Shown in pieces: positions 7,769 to 14,584 of a stretch of 21,953 nt of DNA. The stretch's first letter is position 1, and the number at the start of each line of letters is the position of its first letter. The position numbers and the translations under genes are program-made. The stretch lies in NCBI GenBank assembly GCA_910585715.1, contig CAJUEX010000055.1, positions 1 through 21,953 on the forward strand, written 5' to 3'. The notes under the pieces are model-generated. The model was not told the DNA's origin, did not search any database, and saw only the letters and a program-made list of their open reading frames with translations. This stretch comes from an uncultured Lachnospiraceae bacterium (lineage in GTDB: Bacteria > Bacillota > Clostridia > Lachnospirales > Lachnospiraceae).

Positions 7769-8863
7769 TCACAAAACCGGCACCACCACATCAAACCGAA
7801 TCACCTCATCCTCACTAAACGCCGTAATCCTGCCTCCATGCAGCTCCACAATCTCCTTTGCAATGGCAAGTCCAAGCCCTGCTCCTCCGCTTTTTGAGGT
7901 TCGGGCAGTGTCCAGGCGGTAAAACTGTTCAAAAATCCGTTCCAGCTTCTCCTTTGGAATGGTGTTTCCATGATTTAATACCGTCAATGTCAGCTCCTTT
8001 TCAGAAGAGGCTGCTTCTATTTCAATAGTTCCGCCTTCAAAGCTGTAGTTCACCGCATTCTTTAAAAGATTATCCAACACCCGCTGCATTTTTGCCACAT
8101 CCATGCGCAGCATAAAATCCGGCGGGGCATTTAATGTGCATTTCAGAGCCTTTTCTTCAAACATGGGCTGAAACTCATACACTAACTGCTCCAGCATACG
8201 GGTGAAATTTACCCTGCTAAGTTCTAACGTAAGAGAAGTCAGGCTGAATCTTGTGATTTCAAAAAATTCATTTATCAAATCCTCCAGCCTTTCCGCCTTA
8301 TCAAGAGAAATAGACAGATATTTTTCCCTTAAAGCAGGAGATATCTCCCCTTCATCCCGAAGCAGGGTCAGATAACCGATAACGGAGGTCAAAGGCGTCT
8401 TTAAATCATGTGCCAGATAGACAACCAAATCATTTTTCCGCTGCTCCGCTTCCTTTGCCGCCCGTTTGGATTGTGCTACATCCAGCTTAATATGGTTCAT
8501 CTGCTGCTCTACCTCTTTTAAGTAGGATGGAAGCTGTATCAAATCCTCCTTTTCATTATAGATTTGTTCCACCGCCCCTACTACCTGTTCCAGATAGGCG
8601 GCAGGCTTCATAAGACAGCGCACCAGAATAATCAGATAACCGGCTGCCAATGAAAGAAGAAGAAAAAGTTCAAACTTGTCATTGAGCCAGTGCAGCAATG
8701 GATAAATCCATTCATCTCCTCTCCAAATCCAAAACCCTTTTACAATAGCTACAAAGAAATAAAGAAAAATAATAAATACGGTAAAAACGCTTATTTCCGC
8801 AAAAAATCTGCCAATCAGCCGCCATGCCAGTTTTCTTTTAAAATCACTTTTTCCCTTACTCAA
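7769..8863 (-). CDS. vanS: VanS-type sensor histidine kinase
   Basis: This is a 364-residue membrane kinase. Two transmembrane segments (about 20-42 and 64-82) flank a short extracellular loop of some 20 residues containing several Trp. A helical linker leads to the H-box Ala-His-Asp-Leu-Lys-Thr-Pro-Leu-Thr with His152 as the phosphorylated residue. The N-box (Leu-Leu-Lys-Asn-Ala-Val-Asn) and G-boxes (Gly-Gly-Ala-Gly-Leu-Gly-Leu-Ala-Ile) follow. The start appears to be TTG at 8863, inside the end of vanR with an eight-base overlap; no ATG or GTG fits the N-terminus better. It is called VanS from its place between vanR and vanG. Whether it senses glycopeptide directly cannot be read from the sequence. 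Confidence 0.88.
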   Translation of the reverse strand: MSKGKSDFKRKLAWRLIGRFFAEISVFTVFIIFLYFFVAIVKGFWIWRGDEWIYPLLHWLNDKFELFLLLSLAAGYLIILVRCLMKPAAYLEQVVGAVEQIYNEKEDLIQLPSYLKEVEQQMNHIKLDVAQSKRAAKEAEQRKNDLVVYLAHDLKTPLTSVIGYLTLLRDEGEISPALREKYLSISLDKAERLEDLINEFFEITRFSLTSLTLELSRVNFTRMLEQLVYEFQPMFEEKALKCTLNAPPDFMLRMDVAKMQRVLDNLLKNAVNYSFEGGTIEIEAASSEKELTLTVLNHGNTIPKEKLERIFEQFYRLDTARTSKSGGAGLGLAIAKEIVELHGGRITAFSEDEVIRFDVVVPVL

Positions 8864-9554
8864 TCTGATACCCCACTCCCCACACGGTTTTGATTATTTT
8901 CGGATTCCTTGCAGGCTCCTTCATTTTTTCCCTGAGCCGCCCGATGTGCGCCATAACCGTATTATTATTGTCTAAAAACTTTTCTCCCCATACAGCCTCA
9001 AACAGCTCCTCCGAGGATACCACTCTCCCCTGATTCTCACACAAATACCACAAAATGGAAAACTCAATGGGAGTAAGCCCCAGGGGCTTTCCGTACAGGC
9101 TGCATTTATGGGTTTCTTTATTGATGATAAGCCCTTTTATGTCGTATTCCAGAGAAGCTTCCGGCTCCTTTGGCTCCTTTTGGTTATAGCTGCGATAGCG
9201 CCTTAACTGGGTCTTCACCCTTGCCACCAGCTCAAGGGGATTAAAGGGCTTTGTAATATAATCGTCCGCCCCGATGGTAAGCCCTATAATCTTGTCCATG
9301 TCCTCCACCTTTGCCGTCAGCATGATAATGGGAAAGAAATGGTCTTCCCTGATTTTCTGGCAAATCCGGAAGCCGTCCATGTCCGGCAGCATCACATCCA
9401 GAATTGCCATATCAAGGGAAGTGCTTTCCACACAGGCAAGGGCTTCCTTTCCTGTATAAAATTTATGTACCTCATACCCTTCATTTTTTAAATATACTTC
9501 CACCAAATCGGCTATTTCCTTTTCATCGTCCACAATCAGAATGTGCTGGCTCAT
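8856..9554 (-). CDS. vanR: VanR-type OmpR-family response regulator
   Basis: The protein is 232 residues. The receiver domain has acidic Asp9-Asp10, the phosphoacceptor Asp53 in Ile-Leu-Asp-Val-Met-Leu-Pro, and Lys102 in Thr-Lys-Pro-Phe-Asn-Pro. A winged-helix DNA-binding domain follows (about 135-230), ending Trp-Gly-Val-Gly-Tyr. It should be phosphorylated by the VanS encoded next to it and activate the vanG-vanXY-vanT genes. It starts 60 bp after the MATE gene with GAGGAG upstream. I see no convincing promoter in that gap, so it may be transcribed in part from the exporter gene, unless a promoter hides inside the MATE coding sequence. Confidence 0.9.
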   Translation of the reverse strand: MSQHILIVDDEKEIADLVEVYLKNEGYEVHKFYTGKEALACVESTSLDMAILDVMLPDMDGFRICQKIREDHFFPIIMLTAKVEDMDKIIGLTIGADDYITKPFNPLELVARVKTQLRRYRSYNQKEPKEPEASLEYDIKGLIINKETHKCSLYGKPLGLTPIEFSILWYLCENQGRVVSSEELFEAVWGEKFLDNNNTVMAHIGRLREKMKEPARNPKIIKTVWGVGYQIE

Positions 9555-9614
9555 TTGGTCTGTTTCTCCTCTTTTCTTTCTTTTCCATAAATGCTTTTCA
9601 TCTGCACCATACTT

Positions 9615-11063
9615 CTAATTACCATATTTATATTTTTCATCCTCTATGGCTTCATCTATACCCTCATTTTCATTCAGCATATACATATCATCCCGGCTTC
9701 CGTCTTTCCCATTGTCCTGCTGCTGCTTTAAATTTTTCAGAAAAGAAAGGGCAAACGGCAGGCAGCAGAAGAAATTGCATAAATCCGCCGCCGGCTGGGT
9801 GATTTCCACTCCGGTCATGCCAAATATTTTTGGAAGGGCCACAATAAAGGGAAGAAAAAAGATTCCCTGTCTGGTGGAGGAAAGAAAGGTGGCGGTCCAT
9901 GCCTTTCCTATGGACTGGAAAGTCATATTGCAAACTACTCCAAGAGGCATAAGGGGCATAATAAGGCACTGTGCCCGAAACGCCCTGACTCCAATGGCAA
10001 CCACCTCCGGCTCATTTGCAATAAACCATTCCATCACCGTTCCTGCCAGCAAAAATCCCAACAGACCAAGGGAAGCCATAATTCCTACTCCTACCTTTAA
10101 TGTAAAAAAGAATGCTTCCTTTACCCTGCCATATTTTTTTGCACCGTAATTGTAGCCCACTACCGGCTGATAACCCTGTCCAAAGCCGATTACCATGGAA
10201 AAAATCATCATAAATATTTTTCCCACAATGGACATGGCTGCCACTGCCGCATCGCCGTATACTGCCGCATTGATGTTCAGCGCTACAGTGGAAACGCTTG
10301 CAAGACCCTGCCTGCAAAAAGAAGGAAGCCCGTTTTTAATAATCAGCAAATAAGTTTGTAGCTCTTTAGCAACATTTTTCAGGTTCAGCTTCAGTATGGT
10401 TTTCTTCCTCAGATAGTGGCTTAATAAAATGCCAAAGCTGACGCACTGGCTCAGTGCAGTTGCAATGGCTGCGCCGGATATTCCAAGCTTCATGCCGAAA
10501 ATAAATATGGGATCCAAAATAATATTCAAAATCCCGCCTGTAGTAATGCCTAACATGGCAAGCGCCGCTTTCCCCTCCGCCCTGAGAAGGTTGTTAAGTA
10601 CAAAGGAAGCCGCCATGACGGGAGCCGCCAAAAGTATATATCTGCCGTATTCACAGGCATAAGGCAGAATGGTGGCAGTGGAACCAAGAAGACTCATAAG
10701 CCCTTCCAGATAATACAGCCCAAAGGCTAACAAAAGTCCGCCAAACACTATTGAGGCAAGAAAACCGCTGGCAGCAATTGTTTCCGCTTCTTCTTTTTTC
10801 TGTTCCCCGAGAAGTCTGGATATGGTGCTGCCGGAGCCCATCCCCAGAGTAAATCCCACAGCCTGAATAATTGCCATCAGGGAAAATACGATTCCTATAG
10901 CTCCGGAGGCGCTGGCCCCCAGTCTGGACACGAAAAATGTATCTGCCATATTATAAACAGACGTAATCAGCATGCTTATAATGGTGGGAATTGCCAGAGA
11001 AATAATAAGCCCCGGTATTTTCGTTTCCGTCATTTTTTTATATTGTTGATTTTCTGATTCCAT
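9615..11063 (-). CDS. MATE-family multidrug/toxin exporter
   Basis: This 482-residue membrane protein has about twelve transmembrane helices in two halves. Its N-terminus (Pro-Gly-Leu-Ile...Ala-Ile-Pro-Thr-Ile, then Tyr-Asn-Met-Ala-Asp-Thr-Phe-Phe-Val) and the later Gly-Tyr-Gln-Pro-Val-Val-Gly-Tyr-Asn-Tyr-Gly-Ala match the MATE family. It would use a sodium or proton gradient to export cationic drugs or metabolites. The C-terminus has an acidic tail of about 30 residues after the last helix. It lies 33 bp after the Gx-family gene and 60 bp before vanR, all in the same direction. Its substrate is unknown; a tie to the van genes or the flavin cassette is suggested only by position. Confidence 0.92.
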   Translation of the reverse strand: MESENQQYKKMTETKIPGLIISLAIPTIISMLITSVYNMADTFFVSRLGASASGAIGIVFSLMAIIQAVGFTLGMGSGSTISRLLGEQKKEEAETIAASGFLASIVFGGLLLAFGLYYLEGLMSLLGSTATILPYACEYGRYILLAAPVMAASFVLNNLLRAEGKAALAMLGITTGGILNIILDPIFIFGMKLGISGAAIATALSQCVSFGILLSHYLRKKTILKLNLKNVAKELQTYLLIIKNGLPSFCRQGLASVSTVALNINAAVYGDAAVAAMSIVGKIFMMIFSMVIGFGQGYQPVVGYNYGAKKYGRVKEAFFFTLKVGVGIMASLGLLGFLLAGTVMEWFIANEPEVVAIGVRAFRAQCLIMPLMPLGVVCNMTFQSIGKAWTATFLSSTRQGIFFLPFIVALPKIFGMTGVEITQPAADLCNFFCCLPFALSFLKNLKQQQDNGKDGSRDDMYMLNENEGIDEAIEDEKYKYGN

Positions 11064-11096
11064 AATTACACACCTGCTTTTCCTTACCTTTCTCTC

Positions 11097-11609
11097 TCAA
11101 TCATCCAATTTGCCATATCCCAGCTTTTTCAGCCTTCTTGAAAGTCCAAGCGCCACACATCCGGTAAAAAAGCCGGTAATCAGGGCGCTTAGCATCAGTA
11201 CCGGCACATAAAACAATACGCTATAACTTCCAAGCAGCAGCCATGCGGCAGCTGTCTGCCCTAAATTATGAAAAACAGCCCCGCACATACTTATCAGTAT
11301 ACAATATTTCCCCCTGAAAATCCTATAGAGCAGTGCCATAATAAAAAAGCAGGCAATCCCTCCGCACAGGCTGTAAAAAAAGCTTACCGCCTGCCCTGTA
11401 AACATGCTGCCCAATATAATCCGAAGAAGCAGCACCGTAAAGCTCTCCTTATCATTATATAAAAAAAGAAGCAGCAGGGTAACCACATTGGCAAGTCCCA
11501 TTTTAATGCCGGGAACAGGTACAAGAGGGGGAAAATAAGATTCTACCACAAAAATTGTCAAGGCAACTGCCGTAAACATTCCAAGTGTGACTATTTTTTT
11601 TGTCTTCAT
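11097..11609 (-). CDS. Gx transporter / heptaprenyl diphosphate synthase component I-like membrane protein (EetB-like)
   Basis: This 170-residue protein with about five transmembrane helices belongs to the family labelled Gx transporter or Hpre_diP_synt_I. Signature features are Glu-Ser-Tyr-Phe-Pro-Pro-Leu-Val-Pro-Val-Pro-Gly-Ile-Lys-Met-Gly-Leu-Ala-Asn near residues 23-41 and a central His-Asn-Leu-Gly-Gln. The old name is misleading: the protein resembles ECF-type membrane components, and members occur beside ApbE in extracellular electron-transfer loci, where as I recall they are called EetB. Its ATG is one base after the stop of the NusG-II gene, so the two are tightly coupled. The exact function is uncertain. 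Confidence 0.82.
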   Translation of the reverse strand: MKTKKIVTLGMFTAVALTIFVVESYFPPLVPVPGIKMGLANVVTLLLLFLYNDKESFTVLLLRIILGSMFTGQAVSFFYSLCGGIACFFIMALLYRIFRGKYCILISMCGAVFHNLGQTAAAWLLLGSYSVLFYVPVLMLSALITGFFTGCVALGLSRRLKKLGYGKLDD

Positions 11610-11610
11610 G

Positions 11611-11997
11611 CTAATAAACCACTCCGTCCGCTTCCCCGGCTTCCCTTTCCCCTTCTATTTCAATTACCAGCCTGTTTGGCAGACATGTAATGGGAATGGG
11701 GCCTTTGCTGATATACCCCATCCGTCCGCACAAAAAATCCGGACAGCTTGCTTCTGTCACACCTATACTGCCGTTTTTTACCGAAATTTTATTATATGCA
11801 CCGTTTTTTCCTTCTATTAAAAAGGTATCTTCCTTTTCCAAGGATACTGTTTTTACAAGAATGCCATCCTGATAAATACAGGCATAAGCATTTCCCCCGC
11901 CTTTTTCCCTGTACATACATATAAGAAACAACAAGGAACAGATAAAAACCAGACATAAAAATATGCTTATTCCTATCATTGCCTTTTTTTCCTTCAT
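11611..11997 (-). CDS. NusG domain II-containing membrane-anchored protein (EetA-like)
   Basis: This is a 128-residue protein with one N-terminal transmembrane helix (about residues 7-28) and an extracytoplasmic domain of the NusG-II type. The domain shows Asn-Gly-Ser-Ile-Gly-Val-Thr-Glu-Ala-Ser-Cys-Pro-Asp-Phe-Leu-Cys near residues 76-91, then Ile-Thr-Cys-Leu-Pro-Asn-Arg-Leu-Val. The conserved cysteines in this family suggest redox or metal chemistry outside the membrane, not transcription, despite the name. It sits between apbE (27-bp gap) and the Gx gene (1-bp gap), the grouping seen in flavin-based extracellular electron-transfer and other ApbE loci. Its own cofactor is not known to me. 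Confidence 0.83.
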   Translation of the reverse strand: MKEKKAMIGISIFLCLVFICSLLFLICMYREKGGGNAYACIYQDGILVKTVSLEKEDTFLIEGKNGAYNKISVKNGSIGVTEASCPDFLCGRMGYISKGPIPITCLPNRLVIEIEGEREAGEADGVVY

Positions 11998-12024
11998 GCT
12001 TTGCCTGTTCCTTTCTGCTTTTTC

Positions 12025-13071
12025 CTATTCCACAATTTTATAGCTTAAGTCCTTTAAGTCAAACAAGGACTTAAGCCCCTCTGTAATATACACATTTTTT
12101 TCTTCATCCACAAATATGCCTTCCGACCCGTATTCTTCTAAAAGCTCCATGCCCTGTTTCAGCCCGAGCACAAAGCAGGCAGTGGAAAGACCATCGCTTT
12201 TTAATCCGCTGTCACAGACCACTGTAACGGAAATAAGCCCGCTTTCTGCAGGATAGCCTGTTTTGGGATTTAAAATATGATGATACCGTTTTTGCCCCAC
12301 CATAAAAAACTTTTCATAATCGCCTGACGTAGAGATAAAGTATTCACCGGAAAGCTTTAACACTCCCAGAATTTCCCCTTCTTTCCCTCTGGGATTTGTA
12401 ATTGCCAGATTCCATGGCTTCCGGTCCGGCCTGCTTCCAATCAGGGCAATGGTGCCTCCAAGGGCTATCACCGCCCCTTCTATGCCTTCCTGACTTTGAA
12501 TGAACTGTGCCGCCCGGTCCGCTCCGATTCCTTTTCCCACCGCCCCTAAGTCAAGACTCATTCCTTCCGGCAGGAATATGCTGTTTTCATCTATTATAAG
12601 CTTTTCATAGCCCCTTTTTTCCAAAAGCGCATTTATCTCTTCCTGTGACGGCAGCCCTTCATCTGCGCCTCCGAAATCCCACAGCCTTGAAATATTTCCA
12701 ATGGTTGGGTCCAAAGCTCCATTACTTCTTTTGGCTATTTCCAGTATCTCTTTTAAATAACCAAAAGTATCTGCACTAATATTTTCCCCTGCTTCCTGCC
12801 CGCTTACGGAATTCAGCTTTCCTATTTCAGATGTCTCTTCCCGCCATGAAAGCTGTTCGGTCTCCAAACGTCTAAGCTGCTCTGCCAGTTCAGGAAGCAC
12901 GTCCTCTTTCCCGCCGTAAACGGTTCCGTAAAAATTCGTCCCCATAAGAACATCTGCACTTTTGTATATCTTAGTTTGTTCCTCACTTTTTTTCCATGAC
13001 AGAAAAAATATTAAAAATACAAGCAGGAATAGGACCACTGCCAGCAGAACCTTTTGCTTTTTCATCCACAT
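12025..13071 (-). CDS. apbE: ApbE-family FAD:protein FMN transferase
   Basis: This 348-residue protein covalently attaches FMN from FAD to target proteins outside the membrane. An N-terminal hydrophobic helix (about 6-25) without a lipobox Cys anchors it. Family motifs are Met-Gly-Thr-Asn-Phe near 43, Leu-Asp-Leu-Gly-Ala-Val-Gly-Lys-Gly near 173-181, Gly-Gly-Thr-Ile-Ala near 205, Thr-Ser-Gly-Asp-Tyr-Glu near 249, and His-His-Ile-Leu-Asn-Pro-Lys-Thr-Gly-Tyr-Pro near 264-274. The ATG at 13071 is preferred over one two codons later because AGAGG lies nine bases upstream. It heads the apbE-NusGII-Gx cassette. I saw no protein in the window with a (D/S)xx(S/T)GAT flavinylation motif. Confidence 0.93.
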   Translation of the reverse strand: MWMKKQKVLLAVVLFLLVFLIFFLSWKKSEEQTKIYKSADVLMGTNFYGTVYGGKEDVLPELAEQLRRLETEQLSWREETSEIGKLNSVSGQEAGENISADTFGYLKEILEIAKRSNGALDPTIGNISRLWDFGGADEGLPSQEEINALLEKRGYEKLIIDENSIFLPEGMSLDLGAVGKGIGADRAAQFIQSQEGIEGAVIALGGTIALIGSRPDRKPWNLAITNPRGKEGEILGVLKLSGEYFISTSGDYEKFFMVGQKRYHHILNPKTGYPAESGLISVTVVCDSGLKSDGLSTACFVLGLKQGMELLEEYGSEGIFVDEEKNVYITEGLKSLFDLKDLSYKIVE

Positions 13072-13096
13072 GATTCTGTTCCTCTTTTCTTTACGG

Positions 13097-13130
13097 AAAA
13101 AGAAGCTACCAATCTTTCATTGGTAACTTC
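13097..13130 (-). terminator. Terminator-like hairpin between the SHOCT gene and apbE
   Basis: Arms 13119-13130 and 13102-13113 pair over 12 positions with one mismatch around a five-base loop, followed on the minus strand by T5 (13101-13097). It fits an intrinsic terminator 14 bp after the SHOCT stop. Only 26 bp separate its T-run from the apbE ATG. Confidence 0.72.
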
Positions 13131-13134
13131 TCAA

Positions 13135-13163
13135 TTTATAACTTTAGAAGTGCATATTTGCAA
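13135..13163 (-). promoter_or_regulatory. Candidate promoter for apbE inside the SHOCT gene end
   Basis: Minus-strand TTGCAA (13158-13163) and TATAAA (13135-13140) are 17 bp apart. The inferred start would be near 13128, which places the terminator-like hairpin at the very 5' end of the apbE transcript. Confidence 0.4.
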
Positions 13164-14451
13164 CCAGCTTTTGTTTTTCCAAATCAAATTCTTCCTGACT
13201 GATAATACCATTGTCCAACAAAATTTTAAGCTTCACGGCTGCTCTTTCAAACTCATCTAAGGAAATGCCCTGTTCGGCTGCCCGAGCTGTCTGAACCGCA
13301 GCGCTTTCTTCTGCCTGTCTTCTGGCTGCCTCTTCCGCTTCTCTTCTGGCCTGTTCTGCGGCTGCCTTTTTATCTGCTTCCTCTTCAATGCGCCTAACTG
13401 CTTCTTCCGCTGCTGCCCTGCGCTCCGCTGCTGCTATTCGTTCTTTTTCGGCTTCTGCTTCCTGTCTGGCTTTCTCTTCGGCTGCCTTTCGCTCGGCTTC
13501 TGCTTTTTCTTCCGCTGCCTTCCGTTCGGCTGCTGCTCTTTCTTCCGCTGCTCTCCGCTCAGCTGCTGCCTTTTCTTCGGCTGCTTTCCGCTCAGCTGCT
13601 GCTCTTTCTTCCGCTGCCCTCCGTTCGGCTGCTGCTCTTTCTTCCGCCTCACGTCTGGCTTTCTCTTCGGCTTCTTTCTTTGCCCTCTCCTCTGCTTCCC
13701 GGCGTCTGCTTTCTTCTTCTATCTTTTGGACTGCCTGCTGGGCTGCTATCTTGCCTGATTCCTCTGCCAGCTTCTTTGCAGATGTCTCCATTTGCTTGAA
13801 GGAATCCTTTTCCATTTTTTTAATGGTTTCCTCTAAGGCATTCTTTGCATCTGTTTCAGCCTTTTTGGCTGCTTCATCCATTTTGGTCTGGATTTCAGCC
13901 TGCGCTTTCTTTCTTGCTTCCTCAATGATTTTCTGAGCTTCTTCTTCTGCCTTCTTTACGGCTGCATCTATAAAGGAGCGGGATTCATTTTCCACATTTT
14001 TGGCCGCATCCTCTTTTGCCTTCAATATGTTCTCTCCAGCCCTTTCCCGCGCTTCCTCAATTCGTTTTTTGCTTTCTTCGGATAATCTTTTAATATTTTC
14101 GTCCACTGCTTTTTTGGCGGCTTCTGCTGCTGCCTTACATACGGTGGCTTCTATATTTGCACGTTTGGCCGGATCCTTTTCCGTTGATGTAGTGCTTACA
14201 ACTACCTTTGCAGTCTGACTTGCTATATCCTCCGCAATCCTTAATGCATTTTCCATTGCCCCTTTTCTGGTGGCTGCCTCCGCACTCTGCTTCACTGCGG
14301 CCTCAGCTGTCTGAACCCCGGCCAGACCAGCAGCTGCCAGTGCTGCTCTTCGTGCGGCTTCCGCCGCTGCTTTTCTTGCTGCCTCATTTCCATTCCTAAT
14401 TTCTTCTTGCATGATGTTTTCCCCATTCCATTCTAAAATCTGTCTCAGCAC
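13144..14451 (-). CDS. Ala/Glu-rich coiled-coil protein with C-terminal SHOCT domain
   Basis: The protein is about 435 residues, dominated by Ala, Glu, Lys and Arg, with no signal peptide or membrane helix. It is predicted to be almost entirely helical coiled coil. Residues about 272-326 are five near-identical 11-residue units of the type (R/K)AAAER(R/K)AAEE. The last 40 residues (Ile-Ser-Leu-Asp-Glu-Phe...Leu-Leu-Asp-Asn-Gly-Ile-Ile-Ser-Gln-Glu-Glu-Phe) are a SHOCT domain, a short module often at the ends of oligomerising or envelope-associated proteins. I chose the GTG at 14451 because a strong AAAGGGAGG lies nine bases upstream; an ATG at 14412 is the alternative. It has its own promoter and terminator. 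Function is unknown; a scaffold role is inference. Confidence 0.8.
   Translation of the reverse strand: MLRQILEWNGENIMQEEIRNGNEAARKAAAEAARRAALAAAGLAGVQTAEAAVKQSAEAATRKGAMENALRIAEDIASQTAKVVVSTTSTEKDPAKRANIEATVCKAAAEAAKKAVDENIKRLSEESKKRIEEARERAGENILKAKEDAAKNVENESRSFIDAAVKKAEEEAQKIIEEARKKAQAEIQTKMDEAAKKAETDAKNALEETIKKMEKDSFKQMETSAKKLAEESGKIAAQQAVQKIEEESRRREAEERAKKEAEEKARREAEERAAAERRAAEERAAAERKAAEEKAAAERRAAEERAAAERKAAEEKAEAERKAAEEKARQEAEAEKERIAAAERRAAAEEAVRRIEEEADKKAAAEQARREAEEAARRQAEESAAVQTARAAEQGISLDEFERAAVKLKILLDNGIISQEEFDLEKQKLVANMHF
13474..13638 (-). repeat. Five tandem 33-bp (11-residue) coiled-coil repeats
   Basis: Five consecutive 33-bp units encode variants of (R/K)AAAER(R/K)AAEE with only conservative changes. 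Units alternate between Arg-Arg and Arg-Lys centres, suggesting duplication of a 66-bp pair. The 11-residue period is a hendecad, which gives a straight or slightly right-handed coiled coil. Unequal exchange here would change length without shifting frame. Confidence 0.85.
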
Positions 14452-14498
14452 CGGTATGTTCCTCCCTTTAAGAAACACTGCCCGTATTGTTAGATTTT

Positions 14499-14527
14499 AG
14501 TATAACACAGATTTCATATGATTTCTA
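14499..14527 (-). promoter_or_regulatory. Promoter for the SHOCT coiled-coil gene
   Basis: Minus-strand extended -10 TGT-TATACT (-10 hexamer at 14499-14504) lies 17 bp after a weak -35, TAGAAA (14522-14527). The start would give a leader of about 40 nt to the GTG at 14451. Confidence 0.5.
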
Positions 14528-14584
14528 GTAAATAACCAGATATTTTCCGTGTAATATTTGTGAATTCAGATAACACCACAATAC

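Noticed and set aside
13388..13936. Long plus-strand Ala/Ser-rich open frame opposite the SHOCT gene
   Set aside because: It mirrors the repetitive GCN-rich coding sequence on the minus strand, with no ribosome site or conserved features.
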